Shown here: one piece after another, positions 1-9,204 of the stretch
Layout of the letters: each line of letters opens with the position of its first letter
How positions within the stretch are numbered: the first letter of the stretch is position 1
NCBI RefSeq assembly: GCF_000230555.1
Contig: NC_016078.1
Coordinates: 1,116,001-1,180,000 of the forward strand
Length of the DNA: 64,000 nt
From: Pelagibacterium halotolerans B2
Lineage (GTDB): Bacteria; Pseudomonadota; Alphaproteobacteria; Rhizobiales; Devosiaceae
Direction: 5' to 3'
The notes under the pieces: generated by a model
Database searches by the model: none
What the model was told of the DNA's origin: nothing
Seen by the model: the letters and a program-made list of their open reading frames with translations, nothing else
Made by a program: the position numbers and the translations under genes

Positions 1-218
1 ACGGCGCCCACCAGCGGCATCGAGATCGCGCCGGAATCGTCGACCCTGTAAGTGTTTGTAAGGCTGGCATCGCCGTAAACGCTGACGCGCAACACGTCGC
101 CGCTGTCCAGCAGATAAGGGCCGCTCTGTTCCACCAGATATGTGGCTGGACGTCCGCTGTGCGCGCACGCTCCCAGAAAGAGCGGCAACAAAAGCAAGGC
201 AAGGCGCAGCCGACCCAT
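1..218 (-). CDS. Polysaccharide export lipoprotein, Wza/SLBB type (N-terminal part only)
   Basis: This gene runs off the left edge; 72 residues are visible. It starts with a hydrophobic leader ending in a lipobox (LGAC, Cys18), so an outer-membrane lipoprotein is expected. From about residue 35 it has the opening of the polysaccharide biosynthesis/export domain (YLLDSGDVLRVSVYGD). Members of this family form the outer-membrane channel for exopolysaccharide. It is divergent from the Wzz-like gene at 362, which fits one EPS locus. The rest of the domain and any SLBB repeats lie outside the window. Confidence 0.8.
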   Translation of the reverse strand, partial: MGRLRLALLLLPLFLGACAHSGRPATYLVEQSGPYLLDSGDVLRVSVYGDASLTNTYRVDDSGAISMPLVGA

Positions 219-258
219 CGTACTCGTCCCGTTTTACGCAGTGACGATAGGTCTCCCA

Positions 259-336
259 CGTCATGGTTAAAAACCCCTTATCGCGGGCGGATCGGTGTCG
301 GGCTTAACCGAATGCTTACCATGACGGGGCGATAAG
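259..336. promoter_or_regulatory. Interleaved inverted repeats between divergent EPS genes
   Basis: Two exact dyads lie in the 143-bp gap. CGTCATGGT at 259-267 is matched by ACCATGACG at 318-326. CTTATCGC at 277-284 is matched by GCGATAAG at 329-336. Because they interleave rather than nest, they cannot form one hairpin, so protein-binding sites are a plausible reading. The function is inference. Confidence 0.35.
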
Positions 337-361
337 CCCTTGACGACAGAAGGGCGACGAA

Positions 362-2371
362 ATGAGCGATTCCGCAACCGGGGCTGGCACTGCCGAGGAA
401 AGCATCGACGCCAGCGTCATTTTGAAGGCTGTGGTCTCAAGGCTGGTGCGCATAGGGCTGGTGACCATCCTGCTTCTCGCGGTGGCCTATGTGGTTTTGA
501 TGTTCGCGCCCAGGTTGTACGAGTCGCGGGCCGAACTGCTCGTGGAGCCGCGCAGCACCGCCTATACGAGTGCGGCAAGCAACCAGAACGCAGAAACCTA
601 CTATATCGATATCGCCACGGTTTCGAGCCAGATCGAACTGATCAAGTCACGGGGGACGATCCTGGCCGCGATCGACGTCGCGGCCTTGCGCGACGAGGCG
701 GAGTTCGAAGGTTGGAGCGACGAGGCAATCATCTCGGAGATCGGTGACGGCCTCGTTGTCACCCAGGAGCGCTCGTCACGGCTGATTTCGGTAGCTTTCC
801 GTCATACCGATCCGGAGTTGGCGGCGCGTGTGGCCAACGCCATCGTTCAGGCCCACGTTCAGCGGCGAGCCGGTCAGCAGATATCCGATACGGTAGATGC
901 AACCGCCTGGCTGCAGCAGGAAATCGACAGGCTGCGCGACAGCGTCGCTTCGGCCGAGCGCGCCATTGCCGATTTTCGCGTCCAGAACGACCTTTTTACC
1001 GGCTCCAACAATGAGAGCCTGACCAATCAGCAGCTCTCCAATTTTTCGGCGCAGATCACGGCGGCCAATGAGCGCCGCAACGCTGCGCAGTCCCGCGCGC
1101 AGTTGATCCGCAGCCTGCTTGAATCGGGGCAGTCGGTCGGCGGCGTTTCCGATGTGCAGGCATCCTCCGTCGTCCAGCAATTGAGCCAGGAAATGGCGCG
1201 GTTGCAGGGCGAACGCGCCCAGCAGGCCGCGACATTCCTCCCCAGCCATCCCACGATCCGGGCGCTGGATGCCCAGATCGCCGAAATCAACACCCAGATT
1301 TCCAATGAAGGCAGCCGGGTCGCCCAGGCGCTCGAAGCGCAGGCCCAGATCGAGGCCGATCTCGAGCAATCCCTGCGCGCCGAACTGGAGCGGGTCAAGG
1401 TGACTGCGGGATCGGACACGATCGAGGGGGTGACGCTGGCCGAACTCGAACGCGAGGCGGCCGCCCAGCGCGAGTTGCTCAATGCCTATCTGTTGCGCTT
1501 TACCGAGGCCTCGGCACGCTCGGATGTGAGTTCGGCGCTCCCGGACGTGCGTATCGTCAGCGAGGCCGTGCCCGCCAGCTCTCCCGCATCGCCCAAGACG
1601 AGCCTCGTGCTCATGGCCGTCGGAATCGCTTCGGTGCTGCTGCAGGTGGGCGCCGTCATTTTCTCCGAACTCCTCTCCGGCCGCGCCCTTGTCTCGCGGA
1701 CAGTCCAAACCGAACCCGATACCGGTCAGGAAGGCCAGACGGAGGTCGAACAGGTTGCAGCGGAGAGCCCCACACCGGCAATGCCTCAACCTCTTCCGAT
1801 TACCGGAAACCGGCCGTCGCCCGGCCTGCTGGAGACCGAGATCGAAGCCCTCGCCGCCAGTGTGTTGGCACGGCTCGACCGGCTGATCGTGGTGGCGTCC
1901 GACCGCGACGATCAGGAGAGCCTTGATTTTGCCGAGCGCCTGACCGCGGCGTTCGTGGATAACGGCCAGAGCGTCGCTGAAATCGACGCGGCAAGCGGCC
2001 AGCAGGGTATCGAGCTTGGCCTGACGGACCTGTGCGTCGATGGGGCTGATTTCGGCGATGTCGTTCACCGGGGTGCCGACGAGCGTTTTGCCTTCGTGCC
2101 CTGGGGGCAGGGCGCGCGCCTTAACCGCAATACCGAACGCGTTGCGACGCTGGTCGAGGCCCTTTCCGACATCTACGAGGTCATCGTTATCGTCACCGGT
2201 CGGGTCGGCATGACCTCGAGCCTGCCGCTTTTCGCCGGGGTCGAGGGCAAATGTGTGCTGCTCTCGTCGATGGCGCCCAACAATGGGGCCGCCGCAAGGG
2301 AAATCGCCGCGCTGGGTTTTGACGATATCCGGGTGATTGCGACTGCGCCGCAGCAGTCCGAAGTCGCCTGA
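362..2371 (+). CDS. Wzz/GumC-family exopolysaccharide chain-length protein with degenerate kinase-like C-terminus
   Basis: The 669-residue inner-membrane protein has a Wzz domain with TM1 at about residues 30-49, a long Gln/Glu/Ala-rich coiled coil at about 175-365, and TM2 at about 413-435. The cytoplasmic tail (about 490-669) has the layout of a bacterial tyrosine kinase domain. At about 505-525, where the Walker A loop belongs, it reads VVASDRDDQES with no GxxGxGK(S/T), and no Tyr-rich tail is seen. The family controls polysaccharide length and export together with Wza and a kinase. The tail is probably catalytically dead and structural or regulatory. The deacetylase follows 10 nt downstream, so the two are likely co-transcribed. 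Confidence 0.82.
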   Translation: MSDSATGAGTAEESIDASVILKAVVSRLVRIGLVTILLLAVAYVVLMFAPRLYESRAELLVEPRSTAYTSAASNQNAETYYIDIATVSSQIELIKSRGTILAAIDVAALRDEAEFEGWSDEAIISEIGDGLVVTQERSSRLISVAFRHTDPELAARVANAIVQAHVQRRAGQQISDTVDATAWLQQEIDRLRDSVASAERAIADFRVQNDLFTGSNNESLTNQQLSNFSAQITAANERRNAAQSRAQLIRSLLESGQSVGGVSDVQASSVVQQLSQEMARLQGERAQQAATFLPSHPTIRALDAQIAEINTQISNEGSRVAQALEAQAQIEADLEQSLRAELERVKVTAGSDTIEGVTLAELEREAAAQRELLNAYLLRFTEASARSDVSSALPDVRIVSEAVPASSPASPKTSLVLMAVGIASVLLQVGAVIFSELLSGRALVSRTVQTEPDTGQEGQTEVEQVAAESPTPAMPQPLPITGNRPSPGLLETEIEALAASVLARLDRLIVVASDRDDQESLDFAERLTAAFVDNGQSVAEIDAASGQQGIELGLTDLCVDGADFGDVVHRGADERFAFVPWGQGARLNRNTERVATLVEALSDIYEVIVIVTGRVGMTSSLPLFAGVEGKCVLLSSMAPNNGAAAREIAALGFDDIRVIATAPQQSEVA

Positions 2372-2381
2372 GTCCCCGCCA

Positions 2382-3428
2382 ATGCCGCGCTACGGCCTTT
2401 ACAGAGCTGCCTTTGAGGCGCTGGCCATGCCGGGTGTGACGGCGACGATTCGTCGGTTTTCTGCGGCGCGTGGCCTGATTTTCACTTTGCACAGGGTTCT
2501 CCCCGACGCTCCGGCGGCCTTTTCTCCCAATTCCATTCTCCAGATCAGGCCCGATTTTCTCGAGGCGGTAATCGTGCGGGCGCGCAAGGCCGGTTTCGAT
2601 ATCGTCGATCTCGATGAAGCCGTGAGACGGGTTGCTGCCCAGGAGGCAAAACCCTTCATCGTTCTGACCTTCGATGATGGCTATCGCGACAATCTCGTCC
2701 ACGCCCTGCCCATTCTGCGCAGGCACGCCGCTCCCTTTACGCTCTATATCCCGACCGGGCTTGTCGATGGCGTGGGGCTCGTCTGGTGGCAGGCGCTCGA
2801 AGATATCATTGCGGCCAACGAGGTCGTTGTTTTCCAAATGCCCGAAGGTCCGCACTACGGCGATGCGGCGACAATCGAGCAGAAGAACGCGACCTTTGCC
2901 GATGTTTACGAGCGCTACCGGAAAATGCCGGAGCCAGCGCGCGAGGCCTCGATCCGATCCCTTGCGCAGCGCTATGGCCTCGATCTCGAGGCGCACTGCC
3001 GCGATCTCATAATGGATTGGTCCGAACTCAAGGCCTTTGCCGACGAGCCGCTCTGCACCATCGGCGCGCACACGGTCTATCACTATGAACTCTCGAAACT
3101 GCCCCAAGACCAGATGCGTGCCGAAATCGGGCAATCGGCAAATGTGCTCGAGGCGCAGTTTGGAAGCCGTCCTCGGCATCTCTCCTTTCCCATCGGCGGC
3201 GGTGCCGCCGCCGGGCCACGTGAATTTGCCGCTGCACGCGAGCTTGGTTTTGCAACGGCCGTGACTACGCGCCCGGGCGGCCTCTATGTCGACCACGCCG
3301 CCCACCTGCACGCGCTGCCCCGCGTTTCGCTCAACGGGCTGTTTCAGCAGCGGCGTTTCATCGACGTGTTTCTGACCGCCGAGATTTTCACGCTGATGCG
3401 CCGGGGGCGCCGGCTGGACGTGGATTGA
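2382..3428 (+). CDS. Polysaccharide deacetylase (NodB/CE4 type)
   Basis: This 348-residue protein has the CE4 motifs in order: TFDDG at residues 96-100 (catalytic Asp plus metal Asp), HTVYH at about 230-234 (the two metal His of H-x3-H), and FPIGGG further on. The family removes N- or O-acetyl groups from polysaccharides. The ATG at 2382 was chosen because it follows the upstream stop by 10 nt and begins at family-like sequence; a longer frame from 2337 would overlap wzz. With the chain-length and export genes it points to a deacetylated exopolysaccharide. No signal peptide is evident. Confidence 0.85.
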   Translation: MPRYGLYRAAFEALAMPGVTATIRRFSAARGLIFTLHRVLPDAPAAFSPNSILQIRPDFLEAVIVRARKAGFDIVDLDEAVRRVAAQEAKPFIVLTFDDGYRDNLVHALPILRRHAAPFTLYIPTGLVDGVGLVWWQALEDIIAANEVVVFQMPEGPHYGDAATIEQKNATFADVYERYRKMPEPAREASIRSLAQRYGLDLEAHCRDLIMDWSELKAFADEPLCTIGAHTVYHYELSKLPQDQMRAEIGQSANVLEAQFGSRPRHLSFPIGGGAAAGPREFAAARELGFATAVTTRPGGLYVDHAAHLHALPRVSLNGLFQQRRFIDVFLTAEIFTLMRRGRRLDVD

Positions 3429-3431
3429 CGT

Positions 3432-3638
3432 TCAGTTGTCCGGCCGCAGCATCCACCGGATGACCGCCATGGCAGGAAACACCCAGGCGAGGCCAAACAG
3501 GACGAAGAAGGCCAGGTGGACGAAATTGTGGGCACCGACGAGCCAAAGCTCGTAGATCCACAGGCCCAGGGCCGTCCATAAGACAAGCGTCAATAGGGTC
3601 AGCCCGATTCCGATTGCCTTGCGCTGACGCTGGGTCAC
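3432..3638 (-). CDS. DUF2842 family small membrane protein
   Basis: This 68-residue protein starts at a GTG (3638) preceded by GGAGA, giving the TQRQRKAIG opening typical of DUF2842. Two hydrophobic spans (about 10-29 and 34-58) predict two TM helices with a short basic C-terminus. The frame stays open to 3797, but the extra residues look non-coding. DUF2842 is alphaproteobacterial and of unknown function. Here it is divergent from heme A synthase, which hints at a link to cytochrome oxidase assembly but does not prove one. It is convergent with the deacetylase, with 3 nt between stops. Confidence 0.72.
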   Translation of the reverse strand: MTQRQRKAIGIGLTLLTLVLWTALGLWIYELWLVGAHNFVHLAFFVLFGLAWVFPAMAVIRWMLRPDN

Positions 3639-3732
3639 GACTGTCTCCTTGCTGCGGCGTTTGTTATCATTGCCATTTACCGGGCTCCCCATTAGCAGTT
3701 CGGCCAGGATTGACAACTCCGGTACGCTTGCT

Positions 3733-4794
3733 GTGTCTGCCATCGCCTCCACTGGTTCCACATCGCTCGATTTTGATCGCATCAGGCCCGTCCGCATCTG
3801 GCTCTATTGCCTTGCGGCGTTCGTTCTGTTGATCGTCGTTGTGGGCGGCGGCACGCGGCTGACCGAATCCGGCCTTTCGATCACGAGCTGGAAGCCGATC
3901 TCGGGCATCATCCCGCCGCTCTCGGACGCCGACTGGCAGGCCGAATTCGAGGCTTATCAGCAGATTCCGCAGTACAGGCTGGTCGAAAGCTGGATGGGCG
4001 TCGAGGAATTCAAGTCGATCTTCTGGTGGGAATGGGGACATCGCTTCCTCGCCCGCATGCTCGGCTTTGCCTTTGCCATTCCGTTTGTGATTTTCCTCAT
4101 CCAGCGCCGCATCCCCAAAAGCCTTGTCTGGCCGATGACGGGGCTGTTTGTCGCAGGTGCGTTCCAGGGCTTTCTGGGCTGGTGGATGGTATCTTCGGGC
4201 CTTTCGGAATTGACCTCGGTTTCCCAATACCGCCTCGCCGCGCATCTGTGCGCTGCTGGCATCTTGATGATGGCGCTCGTCTGGGTGGCGCGAACGCTCG
4301 AACCGCCCGCGAGCGGAACGGTCCCGTCGCGCGGATGGCTGGCGGCCAATTGGTTGCTGGTCGCGTTGCTGTTCATCCAGATCGGGGCAGGGGCGCTCGT
4401 CGCCGGTCTCGACGCCGGCTTCATTTACAACACCTGGCCCTTGATCGACGGTGCGATCATTCCGGGTGGCCTGTTCACCATCGACCCGGCCTGGCGCAAC
4501 ATTTTTGAAAACATCCTCACGGTGCAATTCAATCACCGCAATCTGGCGTATCTGATTACCATCTATGCGCTGGTCCTGTGGTGGCACGGCCGCAAGGTGC
4601 CCAGATTTTCAGGCGTTCACGCCTGGCTGCCGCGTATTGCGGTTCTCATTGTGCTGCAGGTTGTCGTGGGCATCACGACGCTGTTGTCGGTGGTCAACAT
4701 CCCCGTCGCACTCGTCCATCAGGCACTTGCTTTCACACTGGTTTCGATGGTGATTGCCTATCTGTCTGATATGCATAGACTTTCTGTGCGGTAA
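3733..4794 (+). CDS. ctaA: Heme A synthase (COX15/CtaA)
   Basis: This polytopic protein of about 353 residues (eight expected TM helices) converts heme O to heme A for aa3-type cytochrome oxidase. The four conserved His motifs are present: WEWGHR (about residue 103), RLAAH (about 170), NHRNL (about 268) and VHQA (about 328), along with GGGTRLTESGLS after TM1. The frame is open from a TTG at 3649, but that start has no ribosome site and lies 11 bp from the divergent gene. I prefer the GTG at 3733, which gives the usual short SAIAS-type N-terminus. The start is uncertain. Confidence 0.9.
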   Translation: MSAIASTGSTSLDFDRIRPVRIWLYCLAAFVLLIVVVGGGTRLTESGLSITSWKPISGIIPPLSDADWQAEFEAYQQIPQYRLVESWMGVEEFKSIFWWEWGHRFLARMLGFAFAIPFVIFLIQRRIPKSLVWPMTGLFVAGAFQGFLGWWMVSSGLSELTSVSQYRLAAHLCAAGILMMALVWVARTLEPPASGTVPSRGWLAANWLLVALLFIQIGAGALVAGLDAGFIYNTWPLIDGAIIPGGLFTIDPAWRNIFENILTVQFNHRNLAYLITIYALVLWWHGRKVPRFSGVHAWLPRIAVLIVLQVVVGITTLLSVVNIPVALVHQALAFTLVSMVIAYLSDMHRLSVR

Positions 4795-4805
4795 AATTAT
4801 ACCGC
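4788..4805 (+). terminator. Short hairpin at the ctaA stop
   Basis: GCGGTA at 4788-4793 pairs with TACCGC at 4800-4805 across a 6-nt A/T loop, overlapping the ctaA stop codon. A second small dyad (CTGTT/AACAG) follows. There is no U-tract, so termination is only a possibility. Confidence 0.3.
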
Positions 4806-4845
4806 AAATGTAAGTCTCTGTTATAAAACAGAAATTACTTTGTGC

Positions 4846-4874
4846 TTGACGGCATTGCAGGTCGGCTGTATCAC
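4846..4874 (+). promoter_or_regulatory. Probable sigma-70 promoter of rplM-rpsI
   Basis: TTGACG (4846-4851) and TATCAC (4869-4874) are separated by exactly 17 bp, about 95 bp upstream of rplM. The roughly 90-nt leader could hold an L13 autoregulatory site, but no clear structure is visible. Confidence 0.55.
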
Positions 4875-4968
4875 CCGCCTCGAAATGGCCATTCGCAAGT
4901 CTGGCCGGGGAAGGGCCGTCGGTTTCGGCGGCCTTGTCTCGTAAGAGATATCCAAAAGGATCAAACAC

Positions 4969-5433
4969 ATGAAAACCTACTCGGCCAAGGCTGGCGAGAT
5001 CGACAAGAAGTGGGTTTTGATCGACGCTGAGGGCCTCGTGGTAGGCCGTCTCGCTGCGGTCATCGCCACCCGCCTGCGCGGCAAGCACCTGCCGACCTTC
5101 ACCCCCAATCAGGACATGGGCGACAACGTTATCGTCATCAATGCCGACAAGGTGAAGTTCACGGGCAAGAAGCTCGATGACAAGCGCTTTTACTGGCACA
5201 CCGGCTACCCCGGTGGCATCAAGGACCGCACCATGCGCGAACTGCTCGAGGGTCGTTTCCCCGAGCGCGTCGTCGAAAACGCCGTGCGCCGCATGATGCC
5301 TGGTGGCCCGCTGACCCGTGCCCAGCTCAAGAACCTGCGCGTTTACGCAGGTGCCGAGCATCCCCATGAAGCCCAGCAGCCCGAAACGCTCGATGTTGCC
5401 GCGCTCAACACCAAGAATGTGAGGGTGAAGTAA
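4969..5433 (+). CDS. rplM: 50S ribosomal protein L13 (uL13)
   Basis: The 154-residue protein matches bacterial L13 throughout: [19 protein letters not shown] at the start, then [17 protein letters not shown], the HTGYPGG loop and the [11 protein letters not shown]-terminal motif. L13 is an early 23S rRNA-binding assembly protein. An AAAGGA site precedes the ATG. rpsI follows after 1 nt, the standard bacterial rplM-rpsI operon. Confidence 0.98.
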   Translation: MKTYSAKAGEIDKKWVLIDAEGLVVGRLAAVIATRLRGKHLPTFTPNQDMGDNVIVINADKVKFTGKKLDDKRFYWHTGYPGGIKDRTMRELLEGRFPERVVENAVRRMMPGGPLTRAQLKNLRVYAGAEHPHEAQQPETLDVAALNTKNVRVK

Positions 5434-5434
5434 T

Positions 5435-5914
5435 ATGTCCGAGACCATCAACTCCCTCGAAGACCTCGGCACGGCAACCGATACCGCTGTCAATGATGCG
5501 CCGGTCTATACCCAGAAGCTCGACAGCTATGGCCGCGCCTATGCCACCGGCAAGCGCAAGGACGCCGTTGCCCGCGTATGGATCAAGCCCGGCTCGGGCA
5601 AGATCACCGTCAACGGCAAGGAATTCACTGCCTATTTCGCCCGTCCGGTTCTCCAGATGATCCTGCAGCAGCCCATCGTGACCGCGGAACGTGTCGACCA
5701 GTACGACGTGATCGCAACGGTCGCCGGTGGCGGTCTGTCCGGCCAGGCCGGCGCCATTCGCCACGGCCTGTCCCAGGCGCTGACCCACTACGAGCCCGAG
5801 CTTCGCCCGGCGCTCAAGAAGGGCGGCTTCCTGACCCGCGACAGCCGTGTGGTTGAGCGTAAGAAGTACGGCAAGGCCAAGGCCCGTCGTTCCTTCCAGT
5901 TCTCCAAGCGCTGA
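5435..5914 (+). CDS. rpsI: 30S ribosomal protein S9 (uS9)
   Basis: The 159-residue S9 has an alphaproteobacterial N-terminal extension of about 30 residues before [14 protein letters not shown]. It keeps the [14 protein letters not shown] core and ends in the basic [16 protein letters not shown] tail, which reaches the P-site tRNA in known ribosomes. It is translated right after rplM and closed by a strong terminator at 5936-5963. Confidence 0.98.
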   Translation: MSETINSLEDLGTATDTAVNDAPVYTQKLDSYGRAYATGKRKDAVARVWIKPGSGKITVNGKEFTAYFARPVLQMILQQPIVTAERVDQYDVIATVAGGGLSGQAGAIRHGLSQALTHYEPELRPALKKGGFLTRDSRVVERKKYGKAKARRSFQFSKR

Positions 5915-5935
5915 TCTGTCGTTTCGAAAATTTCG

Positions 5936-5963
5936 AAAGGCCCGCTTCTGGCGGGCCTTTTTT
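5936..5963 (+). terminator. Rho-independent terminator of rplM-rpsI
   Basis: GGCCCGC (5939-5945) pairs with GCGGGCC (5951-5957) over a 5-nt loop. It is preceded by AAA and followed by six T residues. Confidence 0.9.
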
Positions 5964-6033
5964 GTTTGTTCGGGGGGTGGTCATCGCCCGATTGCATCTT
6001 ATATAGGCACCTCTGGCCAGAGGGCGGACTTCC

Positions 6034-6981
6034 ATGAATATGCAAATAACGGCCGCTGAACCTGCGGTAGCGGTTCTGGGTCTCAACAAGACCTATGACA
6101 CGGGCTTTTCAGCCCTGAAAAATATCAATCTCGACATCAGGGCAGGCGAAATTTTTGCATTGCTCGGACCGAACGGCGCGGGAAAGACCACGTTGATCGG
6201 CACGATCTGCGGAATGGTTCGGCCCACGGGCGGGCAGATCCTTGTCGGTGGACACGATGTGGTCACCGAATTCCGCAAGACGCGCGCCATGATCGGCATG
6301 GTGCCCCAGGAGTTGAGTGCGGATCGTTTCGAGACAGTGTGGGCGACCGTCTCGTTCACCCGCGGCCTGTTCGGCAAGCCGCGCAACGATAAGGTCATCG
6401 AAAAAATCCTGCGTGACCTCTCGCTCTGGGACAAGCGCAACGACAAGCTGATCACGCTCTCGGGCGGCATGAAGCGCCGCGTGCTGATCGCCAAGGCGCT
6501 CAGCCACGAACCGAAAATCCTGTTTCTCGACGAGCCCACGGCAGGCGTCGACGTCGAACTCCGGCGTGACATGTGGAATGTCGTGCGCGAGCTGCGCGAA
6601 AACGGCGTCACGATCATTCTCACCACCCACTATATCGAGGAAGCCGAGGAAATGGCCGACCGGATCGGGGTCATCTCGAACGGCGAGATCGTTCTGGTCG
6701 AGGAGAAGACCGAGTTGATGCGCAAGCTCGGCAAAAAGGACCTTGCGGTCCAACTGCAGGAGCCGCTCAAGACCTTGCCGCAATCGCTCAACGATCTCGG
6801 GCTGAAACTCTCCGATGACGGTGAGGAACTGCGCTACAGCTATGACAGCCAGGCCGACCGTACCGGCATCGCGACCCTGATCGGCGCCCTCAACGCCGAA
6901 GGCATCAGCATCAAGGATCTGTCGACCCATCAGTCCTCGCTCGAGGAAATCTTCATTGGCCTTCTGAGGGACCGGACATGA
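6034..6981 (+). CDS. ABC-2 type exporter, ATP-binding subunit (YadG/NodI-like)
   Basis: The 315-residue ATPase has Walker [10 protein letters not shown] (residues 45-53), signature LSGGMKRR (about 142-149) and Walker [12 protein letters not shown] (about 163-173), followed by the H-loop [14 protein letters not shown]. The C-terminal part (about 230-315) is the DUF4162-like region seen in drug/polysaccharide ABC-2 exporters. Its stop overlaps the permease ATG by 4 nt, so the two are translationally coupled. The substrate cannot be told from sequence. The closest generic annotation is YadG. Confidence 0.88.
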   Translation: MNMQITAAEPAVAVLGLNKTYDTGFSALKNINLDIRAGEIFALLGPNGAGKTTLIGTICGMVRPTGGQILVGGHDVVTEFRKTRAMIGMVPQELSADRFETVWATVSFTRGLFGKPRNDKVIEKILRDLSLWDKRNDKLITLSGGMKRRVLIAKALSHEPKILFLDEPTAGVDVELRRDMWNVVRELRENGVTIILTTHYIEEAEEMADRIGVISNGEIVLVEEKTELMRKLGKKDLAVQLQEPLKTLPQSLNDLGLKLSDDGEELRYSYDSQADRTGIATLIGALNAEGISIKDLSTHQSSLEEIFIGLLRDRT

Positions 6982-7739
6982 ATTATTACGCGATCAAGGC
7001 CATCTATACCTTCGAAATGGCGCGCTGGTGGCGCACCGTCACCCAGTCGATCATTTCGCCGGTCGTTTCGACCTCGCTCTATTTCGTGGTGTTCGGCGCG
7101 GCGATCGGTTCACGCATCGAATCGGTGGAAGGAGTCAGTTACGCGGCGTTCATCGTCCCGGGCCTCATCATGCTCTCGCTGCTCCAGCAATCGCTCTCCA
7201 ATGCCTCGTTCGGCATCTATTTCCCCAAATTTGCCGGCACCGTCTATGAAATCCTGACGGCGCCGATCTCGCATGTGGAAACGGTGATCGCCTTTGTCGG
7301 GGCCGCGGCGACCAAATCGGTCATTCTGGCACTTATCATTTTGTTGACGGCCAGCTTCTTTGTGGACCTGCAGATCCAGCATCCAATCTGGATGGTGGCG
7401 TTCATGGTCTTGACCGCGGTCACCTTCTCGCTGATCGGCTTTATCATCGGCATCTGGGCTGACGGGTTCGAAAAACTCCAGCTCATCCCGCTGCTCATCG
7501 TTACGCCCCTGGCGTTTCTGGGGGGCACCTTCTATTCGATCACCATGCTGCCCGAGACCTGGCAGAACATCGCGTTGCTCAACCCCGTGGTTTATCTCGT
7601 GAGCGGTTTCCGCTGGAGCTTTTACGGAGTGGCCGACGTGGACGTCGGGATCAGTCTCGGTATGACGCTGGTTTTCATGGCCATTTCCCTGGCCATCATC
7701 ACCTGGATTTTCCGGACCGGCTACAAGTTGCGGGCCTGA
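6978..7739 (+). CDS. ABC-2 type exporter, permease subunit (YadH-like)
   Basis: The 253-residue membrane protein has about six TM helices and the ABC-2 membrane domain signature around [16 protein letters not shown]. It pairs with the ATPase through an ATGA overlap. It would form the homodimeric channel of an exporter, probably for a lipid-linked or hydrophobic substrate. A strong terminator follows immediately. Confidence 0.87.
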   Translation: MNYYAIKAIYTFEMARWWRTVTQSIISPVVSTSLYFVVFGAAIGSRIESVEGVSYAAFIVPGLIMLSLLQQSLSNASFGIYFPKFAGTVYEILTAPISHVETVIAFVGAAATKSVILALIILLTASFFVDLQIQHPIWMVAFMVLTAVTFSLIGFIIGIWADGFEKLQLIPLLIVTPLAFLGGTFYSITMLPETWQNIALLNPVVYLVSGFRWSFYGVADVDVGISLGMTLVFMAISLAIITWIFRTGYKLRA

Positions 7740-7753
7740 TGGGAAAAAGCACG

Positions 7754-7787
7754 GGCCGGTGACTGGAGACAGTTGCCGGCCTTTTTT
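7754..7787 (+). terminator. Strong terminator after the ABC-2 exporter
   Basis: GGCCGGTGACTG (7754-7765) and CAGTTGCCGGCC (7770-7781) form a 12-bp stem with two G-U pairs and a GAGA (GNRA) tetraloop, followed by six T. The convergent glycosyltransferase stop codon (7789-7791) sits just beyond the T-tract, so the structure may also end that transcript. Confidence 0.9.
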
Positions 7788-7788
7788 G

Positions 7789-9075
7789 TCACGCCAGCTT
7801 GCGCTCGCTGCGCGGCTGGTAATTGGCCATCACGCGTTCGATCACCTTGATCGCCTTGCCCGTGCCGTCCTCGGCGCGCAACTGCTCGCCGATCTTTTCC
7901 GCATTGCGTGCGAAACCGGGGTTGGAATCGAGCTGGCTCAATGCATCGGCGAGAGCCTCGGCGGTCAATTTGCGCCGCCGCACAGGCTTGGGACCGCACC
8001 CCATTTCATGGACCCGACCGCCCCAATAGGGCTGATCGACCATCTGGGGCACAATGAACGTCGGCTTGCCCAGCATCAGCCCGGATGCCGTGGTTCCCGC
8101 GCCGCCATGATGGACCACCGCTTTCACATATTTGAAAAGCTGGTCGTGCGGTGCGCGATCGATGACATAGACCCGGTCGGCGGGCAGATCGTCGGGCTTG
8201 ATGCCACCCCAGCCGCGCCCCACAACCACGCGCCCGTTCCACATGGTCAGCGCTTCGCGCAGGATGTCGGTGTTACGGTCCGCGCCCCAGGGCATGGATC
8301 CGAACCCCACATAGATCGGCAGAGGCCCTTTATCGAGGAAGGTCTTGAACTCCTCGGACGGCTGCCAGCCTGAATTATCGGGCAGCATCCAGTAGCCGGT
8401 GACGATCGAGGTCTTCGGCCAGTCGCGCGGGCGAGGCGAAATGATCTCGGAATAAGCGTTGAGCGTCCACAGCGGAGTGCCGTCGGTATCCTTGAAGAAC
8501 CCGCCATTCTTGCGTGGCCCAAGCCCCATCAGTTCCCGGCGCAGCTTGTTGCGCGGCAGATTGTAGTAGATCTGCTGCACGGTCATCGTCGAATAGGTCA
8601 GCCGGTTTATGGTTTTCCCGAAGGTCGGCCCGTAATAGATACACAGCGGAAATTCGCTGGTCGAATTGAGCGGCTGCAACGCGGCGACGATGGCGGGAAT
8701 ATCGAGCGCCTCGGCGATGTCGATGGAAAAGCTCGTATTCATGTTGAGCATGATGCAGTCGGCGCCCTGGGCCATATCCCACGCTGATCGGGCGGCGCGG
8801 TCGACGATCTTCTGGCCCTGGCGGAGCAGGGCGGGGGCGTTGACCAGAAGATTCTGGTTCATGGCGCGCTCGAACTGGCTCTGCTTGACGAATTCCTGCA
8901 TCGAGGGCCCAAGGCTCCAGAACTCGATGCCATAGCCGGTAACCATCGATTCGAAATCGTCGGTGGTCCCGATGACGACCGAATAGCCCTGTGCGATCAT
9001 CGCTCGTGCCAGCGCGACATAAGGCTGAACGTCACCTTGCGTGCCCAGTGTGGCCATCGCAATGCGCTTTGTCAT
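7789..9075 (-). CDS. GT1/UGT-type glycosyltransferase (sterol/rhamnosyl-transferase-like)
   Basis: This 428-residue GT-B enzyme has an N-terminal GTQGDVQPYVALA motif and the C-terminal nucleotide-sugar site HHGGAGTTASGLMLGKPT followed by PQMVDQPYWG. These are the donor-binding motifs of bacterial UGT/GT28-like enzymes that glycosylate lipids, hopanoids or natural products. The ATG at 9075 was chosen because GAGGTGAAG stands just before it; a GTG 6 nt upstream is also in frame. It is divergent from argC. The acceptor is unknown. Confidence 0.85.
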   Translation of the reverse strand: MTKRIAMATLGTQGDVQPYVALARAMIAQGYSVVIGTTDDFESMVTGYGIEFWSLGPSMQEFVKQSQFERAMNQNLLVNAPALLRQGQKIVDRAARSAWDMAQGADCIMLNMNTSFSIDIAEALDIPAIVAALQPLNSTSEFPLCIYYGPTFGKTINRLTYSTMTVQQIYYNLPRNKLRRELMGLGPRKNGGFFKDTDGTPLWTLNAYSEIISPRPRDWPKTSIVTGYWMLPDNSGWQPSEEFKTFLDKGPLPIYVGFGSMPWGADRNTDILREALTMWNGRVVVGRGWGGIKPDDLPADRVYVIDRAPHDQLFKYVKAVVHHGGAGTTASGLMLGKPTFIVPQMVDQPYWGGRVHEMGCGPKPVRRRKLTAEALADALSQLDSNPGFARNAEKIGEQLRAEDGTGKAIKVIERVMANYQPRSERKLA

Positions 9076-9126
9076 CTTCACCTCAATACCCCTGCCGCGG
9101 CGGGTGCGCCCATGGCGCGTGGGTCA

Positions 9127-9155
9127 TTTACATTGTCGTTACAGAGCATTATGAC
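9127..9155 (+). promoter_or_regulatory. Possible argC promoter
   Basis: TTTACA (9127-9132) and TATGAC (9150-9155) are 17 bp apart, 50 bp upstream of argC. The 9-mer TCATTTACA occurs at 9124-9132 and again at 9171-9179, which may be a regulator site or chance. Confidence 0.4.
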
Positions 9156-9204
9156 GACCCCTCGCGTGTTTCATTTACACAATCGGACAACGAGGGCAAG
9201 TCAG

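Noticed and set aside
776-3311. Long minus-strand frames opposite the Wzz-like and deacetylase genes
   Set aside because: They lie wholly antisense to genes with clear motifs and show only shadow-like composition.
3711-3730. TTGACA followed by TACGCT upstream of ctaA as a promoter
   Set aside because: The spacing is far too short for sigma-70 recognition.
3649-3732. Longer start for heme A synthase at TTG 3649
   Set aside because: No Shine-Dalgarno is seen, it lies only 11 bp from the divergent DUF2842 start, and the extra residues do not resemble CtaA N-termini.
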